Made by a program: the position numbers and the translations under genes
Assembly (NCBI GenBank): GCA_021397845.1
Contig: CM038052.1
Location: 34,518,449 to 34,582,448 of the forward strand
Origin: Areca catechu
Taxonomy: Eukaryota > Streptophyta > Magnoliopsida > Arecales > Arecaceae
DNA: 64,000 nucleotides
Reading direction: 5' to 3'
The notes under the pieces: generated by a model
The model's database searches: none
Seen by the model: only the letters and a program-made list of their open reading frames with translations
Told to the model about the DNA's origin: nothing
Shown: positions 34,825 to 45,235 of the stretch, piece by piece
Position numbering within the stretch: position 1 is the first letter of the stretch
How the letters are laid out: each line of letters begins with the position of its first letter

Positions 34825-35144
34825 TTTTTCCTCTCTCTCCTCTTCTCTCTCTCTCTTTCTTATCTTCTCTCTCCTCATCTTCTCTCTCCTTATCTCTCCT
34901 CGTTTTTTTTTTTTTCCTTCTATTTTTCTCCTTTTTTTCTTTTTTCTTTTTCTTTTTTTTGTATTTTCTTCTCTTTTCTTTTTCTTCCCTTTCTCCTTCC
35001 TTCTTTCTCCACCGAACAGGGTTCTCCCTCTCTTTTTTTTCCTTTCCTTCCCTTCCTCTCCTCTCCTTTTCCTTTCTTCTTTCTTTCCTTCTCCTCCTTT
35101 CCTCTTCTTCTCCCTCTCCTCTCCTTCCTCTTCTTCTTCTCTTC
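34825..35144 (+). repeat. Polypyrimidine (CT) tract, about 320 bp
   Basis: It is almost purely C/T on the + strand (GA on the element's sense strand), interrupted by one short mixed stretch near 35010. It produces long Lys/Arg/Glu or Leu/Ser/Phe reading frames that are not genes. It directly abuts the VAC14 exon fragment. Confidence 0.93.
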
Positions 35145-35270
35145 TCCCGCAAGCGCCAGTTGCTTCACGATACCTTCAATCTCAAGGGCCGCTTTCTTCC
35201 GCTTCTCGTAGAGTTTATCTACAAGGTTCTTAAGAATGAAAACTAGGATTATAGATGAAGCATCGGCCAT
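35145..35270 (-). pseudogene. VAC14: Captured VAC14 exon 1 fragment
   Basis: On the - strand from ATG 35270 the 42-residue frame reads MADASSIILV, then LKNLVDKLYEKRKKAALE, then IEGIVKQLALAG. This is the N-terminus of plant VAC14, the HEAT-repeat scaffold of the PIKfyve/FAB1 kinase complex that makes PI(3,5)P2 on endosomes and vacuoles. In the intact protein the text continues with an Asp-His and a HEAT repeat. Here it passes at once into the GA-rich tract, so only the first coding segment is present. The fragment lies in the sense orientation of the surrounding gypsy LTR. The identification comes from recalled family text; the capture is inference. Confidence 0.8.
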
Positions 35271-36079
35271 GTCACCGGGAAGGGCCCACTAGAGATCTTA
35301 GGCTAACCATCAAGAATCATAACCGAGCGGCACCTCCGGACCTCCTCCTCGAACCGGGACATTGCCGGACCAAATCCTGTTAGATCGAATGCTGGAAACC
35401 CCGGAGCAAACTCAGAAACCCTAACCTTAGCCCTGGGCCAAAGATCTTGGCGGAGGGCAAAGGTAGATCATGGAGAGAAACCTCGAAGATCTCTTTCTGT
35501 TTTTCTTTTTCAAATTCTTTCAATGTGTCGCAATTTTTTTTTCTTTCTTCTCTTCTCCCAAACCCCCCAGCTTTCCCCCTGGTTCGGCCCGAACATGCCT
35601 CCCATGGCCTCAAAGCTATGGGAGGTGGTTGACGAGGGAAAGAGGTTCACCGGACCTCCTTTTGTCGGAAGCCTCGCCCGTGCGATCTAACTCCATGGTG
35701 CTGCTCGACGATGCCAGTGATAGATTCGATGACCATGAACTGCCAAAAGACGAGGCTGCCAATAGGAGACTCTAATCTCGTCGGCAAGCACAAGGGAAGG
35801 AGGTCCAGAGGTCTAGGTTTTAAAGAGAAGAACGAGGTTTCTCTTCACCGTACGGGAAACAAACTCGGCCGATCAGAGTCCTAACCCACCCTAACCTCGT
35901 CATCGATGAAATCCCTCTCCTCCATGGCTATCCCTCCGACTCCTCCGGTGAAGTTATAGGCCGAATAAGAGGGCGAACACCTCCCCTGTTTCACAGCATC
36001 TCATCTCTCCCTTTATTTTTTCCATCGGGTTGAAGTCAGCTGGACCTGCCGACTTTGGCCCAAGACACCAGTTCTTACA

Positions 36080-37800
36080 TTCTCCCTCTGTTAAAATAAT
36101 TTTATCCTCGAAATTAGCTTGATTGAGCTTTTAAACCTTAAAATATCCAACACTTATGTCATTCTCAAATTCCCAATTAGTCTGCCTCTTAGGGCACTTG
36201 CTTCTTAAGTTGTAACGAAATTATATAACATTCAAAACTTGATCTTTTTCTCTTTACAATACATATCGAATTTTCTTGAGCTCTTCCAAAAGAATACAAA
36301 TCTTTCGATATCAATACAATTAATTATGCTTGATTAATTTCATACAAAATTTATGATGCCCAAACCTTGGATATACATAATTTAACATCATCCTCAAGCT
36401 TCTGCATGATCCTTTTCTTAAAATATTTTTTTCATAAATCCATAACAAAATTATATCACACCTCAATTCTTGCTCCTTATGATTTTAGGGTACATACTAA
36501 ATTCTCTTAGTCTCTTTCAAATGAACATTAATGTCTCAACCTCGAATTAAGTACACAATTTCTTTACCCCTGAGATTTATTTTTCTTAATTAACTTCTAC
36601 ATGGAAATCATAATTGATCCATTCTATTCTTAATCAAAAATTAGAAGAAGGCTTGAGCATTAAACACTTGCCATGGTCTTTAACATTCTTTCTTCTCTTA
36701 AGCTTCTCCATGATTTTACAATCAATTTTTTATCTTACAAAAATCTCGAGCCCTCCTTAAATAGAGAAATCACAATGTCATAACTAAAAGAGCTTGGTGT
36801 CAAAAATATTCCCGATCCTAGCTGGTAAAGGATCATCACTTCATTATTCTAGATTTAGATATCTCCAAAATTTTTACTAGAGTCCCCTATACTAGGGGGA
36901 CTTATCGATGAAATTGTATGGCAACACCTATAAACTAGCCCAACGATCAATAACATTATCTTTTCATTTATTACTAAAATCTTGTTACTAAAATTCAAAT
37001 CAATGCATCCATCATAGCACTTCTAAAGTTAGAGTTAATATTCTTAATTGATTTCAAGATAACTCAAACCACTATGCTTCCACTACGCACTTTGATAAAA
37101 TTTACTAAACTATCTAGGTTCACTAAATAAATCCCTCCAAACTTATCTTACATTGGTACCAGGAAGGTCTAAAGTAACTAAGGTAAAGCTTTTGAATTCT
37201 TTTTATCATGTCCCTACCTTAGGCATATTATTTCAAGATTTATCCTAATCCAGTTTCCATATTGAAAGTCCTTACATAAATTTCACCATCCTTTTAAAAC
37301 ATCCATAACTCTAGTACAAGTCTGGATTAATCATAACTTCCTTGACAATTCAATTAAACAATCTAGATAAACTTTTCTCTTGAAAAGTTATCATTTACTC
37401 TAATAAGGTAAAAGTCTTCCAATCAATGTTCTTATGAATAGATTCAATCATATTATTGCTCATAGAACTATCTTACCATACTCTTAGCATCAATTAACAA
37501 ACTACCTAAAATATTGTCCCATATAAGCTACACCCATATAAGTCTTTCAATACCAGTTTCTTCGCTCGATACAACATCAGTAACATAATAACCTAGATCT
37601 TCTTATAGATCTTAATTTGATTTGAAGTTTAACATACCCAATAATCCCCAATAATTATAGAATAAATCCAGTAATCCAATCCACAATTGCTAATATAGGC
37701 TATCAAGATTCTATCAAATTATTTATGCCATGTCAACATAAAAGAATCTAATCCATCAATAGAGAGCTACAAAGCTATGCATCATCCCAAACACATTTTC
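36080..37800. other. AT-rich 3' internal region of element H
   Basis: Apart from the short pol-tail text next to the LTR, I see no coding sequence. It is AT-rich with no obvious repeats, and ends at the insertion site of copia element F (TSD candidate CTTGT 37801-37805). Confidence 0.5.
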
Positions 37801-37805
37801 CTTGT

Positions 37806-39125
37806 TGTTGCCCAGTTAGCCAACCCAAGAGGGGGATGAATTGGGTTTGAAAATAATTTCAACAAGTATGTGCCTTTTGAAAACTTTGTGTGATGAGTGA
37901 AGTATATAAAGTATTGTGTGCGGAAGCAAATGAGTATGCAAAGACAAAATAATCACAAACACCACAAATTTAGATTGGTTCGGAGCAACCCAGCTCCTAC
38001 ATCCACTACCCAAGGTGCATACTTGGAATTTTCATTATATTCTTCCCGAATACAGCCAGATTATTTTCCTACGGGCTCACAATCCAAAATCCAATACAAT
38101 ATTAGTTTTCTTGGGCTCACTAACAGTCCAACTTGGTTTTCAAGGCTCACCAATAATCTAAAATAATTCACAAGTTACAGCCACCTGCTATACTTGAAAC
38201 AACTCAAAATAGAGTATCAAAAGAAGCAACATAAAGACAAACCAAAAGTGTCAGATGGTTGTAGTTAAAGCTCTTAATGAAGCCTTCTTGATTGCTTTTT
38301 CAATGCTCTTCAAGGCTCACTTAATTTCTCAAAGAATAACTCTAGAAGTTGGTGGGAAGTAGTTGAAGAACTTAAGTATTTTTCTCTTGAAAGCATTCAA
38401 AATATTCAATGCTATATTCTCTCTTGTAAAAGCTTTAAAAACCTTCTTTTTCCTCACTTAAATTCATCATTTATAGCTCCTTGAAATGTTTCCAGGTGAA
38501 TATGGTTGTTAGAATTCCTTGGAAATCAAAAACTAGCCATTTAGGAGGCTTTTTCTTCAAGAAATTTAAATTTAAAACTAACTATCACTGTTCAAAAATT
38601 GGGATTAGAGTTGGCTCAGATGCTCGGAGAGAAATTTCTGTAGTTCTGTTGGAGTTGGCTCATTTGCCAATTAAAGTTGGCTCAAATTACTGGATTCTCA
38701 AACTCATTTTTTGTCACTCTGGAGGAGTCAGCTTTATTCTCCCTTGAGTCAGCTCGGATGACTGTATCATGAAATTTTTGTACCGTGCCAAGAAAATGTA
38801 TCAGCTCTATTTAGTTGAGTCAACTCGAGTGAAACTTCTCCAAAAGCTTCCAAACAACTTCTAAACAATTTCTAAGATCTTTAAACTTAAATTACATTAA
38901 TTTGGTCCTTTTACATGAATATACAAACAAATTTATCTAAGGCTCTTAAATACATGAAACTTATTATGTGAGTACATCGATACACTACAATGATCTCAGA
39001 ACTATATGGTGAATAATTGTCTATTTGAAATATCCTACAAAAACTTCTTAAATATTTGAAAAGTGTCAGTATCAAATGCATGCTCTAATATTTTGTAATC
39101 ATCAAAATCATTTTAGGGATCAACA
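37806..39125 (-). repeat. 3' LTR of element F
   Basis: It is 1320 bp. On the element's sense strand it starts TGTTGATCCC and ends GGGCAACA, resembling the LTR termini of element E (TGTTGACCCC-derived and GGCAACA). A TATA motif on the - strand (ATTTATA on + at 38469-38475) is present. Several degenerate GAGTCGGCTC-like words are present at 38600-38830. Confidence 0.85.
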
Positions 39126-39640
39126 ATCTCCTCCTTTTTGATGATGACAAAATATTGGACATGAAAATATAACAAGTACCTTTACATTATAATTGTATCA
39201 GAGTAAATGACAATTGTAATAGAGTAAATAAGTTTAAAATGCTATATAATATATCGAGCAATTCAAATTGTCTATTCAAATTATGATCTAGTATATGACA
39301 ATTGTATCACGGCTTGATTGAAATATCAGAGCTTTGCAAGTTAAGTAAATATCAGAGCTTTGCAAGTTAAGTATTAGAGCTGTATAAGTATCATAGCTTT
39401 GCAAGTTAAGTATCAGAACTGTCGAGCATTCAATTTACAAAATGATTGAAGTATCAGAGCTTAAATATCAGAGCTTTATATGAGAGTTCATTTTATAATT
39501 TAACTTAAGCATCAAAGCTTTTGCAATTTGACTGAAGTATTAGAGCTTTAACAAAAGTATCAGAGCTATCAAAGCTTTAACAAAAGTATCAGAGCTTTTA
39601 AAGTGAAATATCAAGGCTCATTATAATTTTACATTGTAAT
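39126..39640 (-). repeat. Element F 3' region with repeated GCTCTGATAC motif
   Basis: Just upstream of the polypurine tract the + strand has GTATCAGAGC at 39451, 39557 and 39586, plus ATATCAGAGC near 39323, 39349 and 39466 and further one-mismatch copies. In element sense this is GCTCTGATAC, exactly complementary to the core of the standard copia primer binding site (GGTATCAGAGC). See findings. Confidence 0.8.
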
Positions 39641-39959
39641 CCATATTTTCCTTATATTTTTTGTGCATATAATATTATCATATTAGATTATCATTTTCCA
39701 TGCTTTACTTAATTATTATATGATTATTTTCCATGCTTTATAGATTTCTCCACCTTTTTGTTATCAACAAAAAGTAAACAAGCTTCCCCTTATTATAGAA
39801 TTCAACAGTATCACACATTTAAAGAGAAACAAGAATAAATAACTGTATTTGCCATAAAAAGTAAAATTTCATAAACATTAGAATTTCATTTCAATCATGT
39901 AATACACTGAAACACAATATACTTGAGACACAACAAAAGACATCTGTGAGGCTAGTCCT

Positions 39960-41026
39960 CATCATATGGAAGGTATAGTACAATATTAACCATAATCCTA
40001 TGTGCAGTAGATCTAGGAGTCTGGTGTGTCAAGTTCCTAGTCCTAAGTGAGGGTCGAACTCTAGGAACTCCAGTCCTATGGTACTGTCTCGGAGTATCTC
40101 GAGTGGGTGCAGGAGGAGGAGTAGGCTCTGAAAGTACAGGAGTCCTCTGATCTGTGAAGGCATCTAATAAAGCAAATGTGCTGGTCCCAATGAGTATATG
40201 AGTAGCTGGGGTATCATGAAAGCTCTACTTAGGCTACTCAGGCTCAAGTACTACAGGAGTGTCCATGCCGTGCTCATCTTCCTGGTAATCAAAGTCCTGA
40301 CCATCATGATATGGTGGTGGTGGAGATGATCTAGAGGGTCCAGCCGAAGTGGTCTAATGTATAGCTGCCAGAATCTGACTGAATCCATCTCGCATCTCCG
40401 TCTATACCAGATCAATCCTAGAATGTAACTCTGTCTGGACAGTATGTAAATCAGATCTCAGTATCGAAATATCAGCCCAAAGCATCTGTATCTGCTCAGC
40501 ATCATGATGCCCACCAGTACTGGGATCAGATGGAACTATCGGAGGTGTAGTAGGAGTTGGCTCTAAATGTCCAGCCTCATCCTCTGACTCATCCTCATCA
40601 ACAGTCCGCTCAACAATATCTGCATCTGCTGGAACATCATCATCACTGTCATCACCATCAGAATATGATGCCCTCTGTCCTGAAATCTTCCTCATCCAAA
40701 CTCTCTCTACTTGGTGGTATCCCATCCTATGTAAGGATTTCTCTGAGTATCTGTCTGTATGAAGTAGAGGTCTGCTATCCTCACCAGTGAGATATATATC
40801 ACAATCCTAGAATAGAATAGTAAAAGCCATGCCATAGGGCAGACATGCCCTGACCCTCCTAGCTGCATCTCTGATCTAGCTCATTATAATGAAAGGTAGA
40901 TTGAGGGCCTCCCCCTCAATCAAGTGCCTCATAAAGATCAGATCTCTCTCACTTACCTAGTCGAACCTCCTAGTCCTGGGTAAAAACATTCTACTAATAA
41001 TGTTATGTAGCAACCTCATTTCCAAT
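39960..41026 (-). pseudogene. Element F second ORF, C-terminal part (plant transposon protein type)
   Basis: Reading - strand from the element E insertion: LRLLHNIISRMFLPRTRRFD, then after stops ACLPYGMAFTILF and EDSRPLLHTDRYSEKSLHRM, then 40725-40402 with MGYHQVERVWMRK, an acidic stretch and a coiled C-terminus (QIQMLWADISILRSDLHTV). It matches the E counterpart (45236-46600) block by block. The N-terminal half is at 49977-49473, so the ORF is split by E. Confidence 0.82.
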
Positions 41027-41031
41027 GAAAG

Positions 41032-42714
41032 AGTTGACCCCATAAGTGATTTTGATGATAACCAAACATTGGAGCATGCATTTATTTTACTAACAACTCT
41101 TCAAGTGTGTTACAAGTTTTTGTAGGATGATTCTAATACTTAATTACAACTCCTACATCCTTAGTTTTTGAAATGAGTTGTGTTGTAAATGATTCATGTA
41201 AAGAAGAACCCAAATAAAAGGTTAAGTAAAAATCATGAAAATGGGTTATTTCTGGATTTGTTTCAAGCTTAAAATTCCTTAGAAATATGGTTAGAAGAGT
41301 TTGAAGGCATCTTGAGACTTTGAAGACTTGCTGGATGATTTCTGGAGAAAAACTGATAATTGACTGAAGAATTCATCTGAGCTGACTCGAAGAGAAGAGA
41401 GCCGACTCTAGCACATGGCACGCATGAAGATTTCTAGCATGTAGATATCTGAGCCGACTCTAAGGGACCCGAGGCGACTCGTCTAGAGCACATTTCCTGG
41501 ATCAAACAAGCGAGCCGACCCAAAGGAAGTCCAAGCCGACTCTATCATTCAGTCAGACATCCGAGTCAACCCTTCAGAAGTTCGAGCCGACTCCTCCAGA
41601 GTCCAAAAAAAGAGTTTTGAGTGAACAGCCAGCCGAACCGACTCTAATGAGAAAGAGCCAACTCTTCCAGACTGGATTTCTAAATGCCTATGAATCTGAG
41701 CTGACTCAAAGTAAGGCGAGCTGACTCTTCCAGAGTAAGGAATCAAACTACTGAGAAACCTAGTCGACTCAATTGAAGAAAGCTGACTGGACCAGAACTA
41801 CTCTGTGGATCTGAGTCGACGAGTAGATCTGAGCTGACTCGAAGATCGATTTCAGGCCTATAACGGCTAGTTCCAGAACTTGGAATTTGAATCCAAAAAG
41901 TACTCCAATGGTCAAATGTTCATCCCAATGGTCTACAATGACTAAAATCATTTGAGAAGAGTATAAGACTATATATTTGAGGGATTTGAACTACTTTAAA
42001 AAAAAAAAAAAAAAGGAATGAATATTTAATGCTTACTTGAGCTTGTGAGCAAGAAAGCACTGAAGATCATTTAATATAGTCTTCAAGTCTTCACCAACTC
42101 ACATCTGAAGCTTGAAGCATTTATTGAAGAAGTTGAAGAAGCCAACCAAGTGCATTGAAGTATAATCAATTGGGCTTCACTTGAGCAACATTGGCAACCA
42201 TCCGACAAAATTTGTATGTCATTCTTTTGCTTTCTCTTTGAATTCTTTTGAATTGTTGGATTATTGGTAAGCCCGGTTTAAAAACCAAATAGGTTCTTGG
42301 TTAGCCTGTGTTAAAACCAAGTGTTAGGTTCTTGGTGATCCTGTTAAAACAAGTGTTGGGTTCTTGGTGATCTTATTAAAACTAAGTGTTGGGTTTCTTT
42401 GGTGAGTCTGGTTTAAAAACCAAAGTATAGAGATTTGGAATGTGAGCCTTTTAAAACAATTCGATTGTATTCCAGTGACAGATATAGTAGAAATCCAAGT
42501 GGTAGTCTTGGATAGTGGATGTAGGAGCTGGGTTGCTCCGAACCACTATAAATTTTCTGTGTTTGTGTTGTGCATTCTTTTTATATCTTGCTTCTGCTTT
42601 TAATTATTTTAATCATAGCACTTAATACTTTAAGGAATTTTCAAAGAGCACATAATTACTTAAACTTTTTAAATTTCCAATTCACCCCCTCTTGGAAAAG
42701 CCACCTGGGCAACA
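41032..42714 (+). repeat. 5' LTR of element E
   Basis: It is paired with 47781-49467. It contains a block (41380-41850) with many GAGCCGACTC-like words about 20-60 bp apart and a TATA-like CTATATATTT near 41970. It ends GGCAACA. Confidence 0.95.
41380..41850 (+). promoter_or_regulatory. Cluster of GAGCCGACTC motifs upstream of the E LTR TATA box
   Basis: Around a dozen copies of GAGCCGACTC or one-base variants lie in both orientations in 470 bp, all 5' of the probable TATA box. The core GCCGAC equals the DRE/CRT core bound by DREB/CBF factors. The same block recurs in the 3' LTR (48110-48600), with better preserved copies there. The regulatory role is inference. Confidence 0.5.
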
Positions 42715-42716
42715 AC

Positions 42717-42728
42717 TGGTATCAGAGC
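42717..42728 (+). other. Primer binding site of element E
   Basis: TGGTATCAGAGC, complementary to initiator tRNA-Met, lies two bases after the 5' LTR. Confidence 0.9.
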
Positions 42729-42762
42729 AGTGCCTCTGAAAATATTTAGAGTAAAGATTGAT

Positions 42763-43670
42763 GGCTCATCCCATGAGTACATCTTTGGCCGAAGGCCAAT
42801 CTACCAATAGACCTCCACTCTTCATGGACATAAATTATTCTTATTGGAAAGCTAGAATGAAAATCTATATTCAAGCAGTCATTTTCTATTATGGAAGGTC
42901 ATTCTAAAAGGGCCACATATTTTCATGATCAAAATTAATGTCATGGATGTCCCGAAGCCTGAAGAGGACTGGGATGAACATGACATGAAGATGGGAAAAT
43001 TAAATGCCAAAGCCATGAATCTATCATACTGTGCTTTGGATTCTAACGAGTTCAATCAAATTTTCACTTGCTCTTCTGCAAAAAAATTTTGGGACAAACT
43101 CAAGTGACCCATGAAGAAACTTTCCAAGTGAAGACTTCGAAAATTAATCTTCTTGTACATAGTTATAAACTTTTCAAAATGGAATCAACTGAAACTATCT
43201 CTGCCATGTTTACTCGCTTTACAGATATTATTAATGGTTTAAAAAGTCATGGTAGGGTTTTTTCAAATGCTGATCTAGTACAGAAGATTCTCATATCACT
43301 TCCGGACAAGTGAGACCCCAAAGTGACTGCCATCCAGGAAGTAAAAGATTTATATGCCTTACCTCTGGATGAATTATTGGGTTCACTTATCACACATGAA
43401 CTAGCCATGCAGCATAGGACTGATGATAATCAGAAGAAGAAGAAAACAATAGCCTTCAAAGCTGCATTGGATTCAAACAAAGATGAGGAATTGGAAGATG
43501 ACTGCACCTCCTTCGAAGACGATCTAGAAGATGAAGATATTGCTATGGTCGTGAGGAGATTTAGAAGGTTTATGGAAAAGAAGAAAAGAAGATACTATAG
43601 AAAATTCTATAAACAAGGTGAGCACTCCAAGGACAAGGACAAGGACTGAGAAAAAGACAAAGAATAGATG
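42763..43670 (+). pseudogene. Element E gag
   Basis: The gag reads through PPLFMDINYSYWKARMKIYI, DEHDMKMGKLNAKAMNLSYC, FNQIFTCSSAKKFWDKLK and TISAMFTRFTDIINGLKSHG, the UBN2/DUF4219-type gag of SIRE-like elements. A Lys-rich tail and a partial zinc knuckle (TCYECKKSWHI) follow. It has frame changes near 42905 and 43105 and stops near 43311 and 43648. It forms the particle shell in intact relatives. Confidence 0.85.
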
Positions 43671-43689
43671 CCCACATGCTATGAATGTA

Positions 43690-44810
43690 AGAAATCATGG
43701 CATATTTTTAAACTTAATAAAGCATTGTATGATTTGAAACAAGCACCTAGAGTCTAGTATGATAGACTTAGCACTTTCTTGATTGAAAATGATTTCACAA
43801 GATGAAATGTTGATAAAACTCTTTTCATCAAGAAGAAGGATAATGATTTATTAGTTGTACAGATTTATGTTGATGATAGTATATTTGGCACAACTAATGA
43901 AACTCTTTGTAGAGAATTTGCTAAGTTAATGCAGGGAGAATTTGAAATGAGCCTAATGGATGAACTTAGCTACTTCCTTGGACTTCAAGTGAAACAAATA
44001 AAGGAAGGAATCTTCATTAACTAAGCCAAATACACCAAAGAAATTATCAAGAAGTTTGGTATGGAGTCAAGCAAACAAATGAGCACACCCATGAGCCCAA
44101 CCTGCAAATTAAATAAAGATGAAGATGGATCCAACATTGATCAAAAACTCTATCGATATATGATTGGATCATTACTGTACTTAACTGTAAGTAGACCTGA
44201 TATCTTATTTAGCATATGTATATGTGCTAAATTCCAATCTAATCCTAAAGAATCACATATACTTGCTGTTAAAAGAATCATAAGATATCTGAAAGGAATA
44301 AGCAATCTAGGTATATGGTTTTCAAAACATTCTTCATTGAATTTGATTGGATTTTTGGATGCTGACTATGCTGGTTATAAAATTGATAGAAAAAGCACTA
44401 GCGGCACTGCCAATTTCTAGGAGTAAATTTAATCTTATGGCACTGTAAGAAACAAAACTCGGTAGCACTATCTATTGCTGAGACAGAGTATGTTGCTGCA
44501 GGAAGTTGTTGCGCACAAGTGTTATGGATTAAACAATAACTAGAAGACTTTGGTATTACACAATCTAAAATTCCTATCAAATATGATAATACAAGTGCTA
44601 TAAATTTAACTAAAAATCTAATTCAGCATTCAAAAACTAAACACATAGAGATTAGATACCATTTTATCAGAGATCATGTTTTGAATGGTGACATTGAACT
44701 AGAATTCATCCCTACTGAAAACCAACTTGCTGACATTTTTACTAAGCCACTTAACCAAGATAGATTTGATATGATTATAGGAGAATTAGGTCTTTATGAT
44801 CCCTTCTAGA
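43690..44810 (+). pseudogene. Element E RT C-terminus and RNase H
   Basis: Directly after the zinc-knuckle remnant the text jumps to RT: KALYDLKQAPRV, VVQIYVDDSIFGTTN with the catalytic YVDD, then LSYFLGLQVKQIKEGIFIN, YRYMIGSLLYLTVSRPDILF and IRYLKGISNLGIWF. RNase H follows (LDADYAGYKIDRKSTSG; AETEYVAAGSCCAQVLWI; HIEIRYHFIRDHV) with end text ADIFTKPLNQDRF. Several stops are present. The junction near 43705 removes about half of pol. Confidence 0.9.
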
Positions 44811-45235
44811 TTTTCTAAACATAATCCCTTCAAAATTAAGGAGAAATTATCTACAAGACCTCCTACATCAATTCAATCTCTTTGAGCATCTCTCCATGAG
44901 ATTTTCCTGAATTTATTTTTATTTCTGATCAATTTCAACTTTTGTGAAAAATTTCTGTTCAAGTCGACTTGAGCAATTGCACTCAGGTCGAGCCGACTCG
45001 AATCTCTAATGTTTCTGGTTTTGCTCTGGTCGAGCCGACTCGAGCAATTTTAGGGTTAGCCGAGCCGACTTGGATATCGGGCAAACTATTTTTTAATAGA
45101 GTCGAGTAACCTATTCCAAGCTTTCATGCTTTTTATTTCCACTCTAAACCCTACCATTCATCTTGATATCTCTCCCATTCCTCCAAAATCCTTCCTTCTA
45201 AGTTCCAATCTTCCAATTTCTCCCAAATCTAGGCA

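Larger units (their letters stand above)
33590..36079 (-). mobile_element. Element H: LTR of a Ty3/gypsy element (Tekay/Del-like), left edge uncertain
   Basis: On the - strand the polyprotein tail-like NFEDKIILTEG and the purine run AACAGAGGGAGAA precede TGTAAGAACTGG at 36079. This is the standard transition from pol end to polypurine tract to 3' LTR in Tekay/Del chromoviruses. The body contains the typical GAGAGTGAGC(T)TTACAGCC text on + (about 33950-33990), a minisatellite, a CT tract and GC-rich 35300-36000. The other LTR edge is not clear; 33590 is an estimate, and no TSD was found. Confidence 0.55.

Noticed and set aside
34769..35211. Long Lys/Arg/Glu-rich and Leu/Ser/Phe-rich frames
   Set aside because: They are translations of the CT/GA tract. 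Only the 42 codons at 35145-35270 have protein homology.
36080..37800. Search for RT/integrase of element H
   Set aside because: Only a short pol-tail match next to the LTR could be read; the remainder has stops in all frames and no family motifs.
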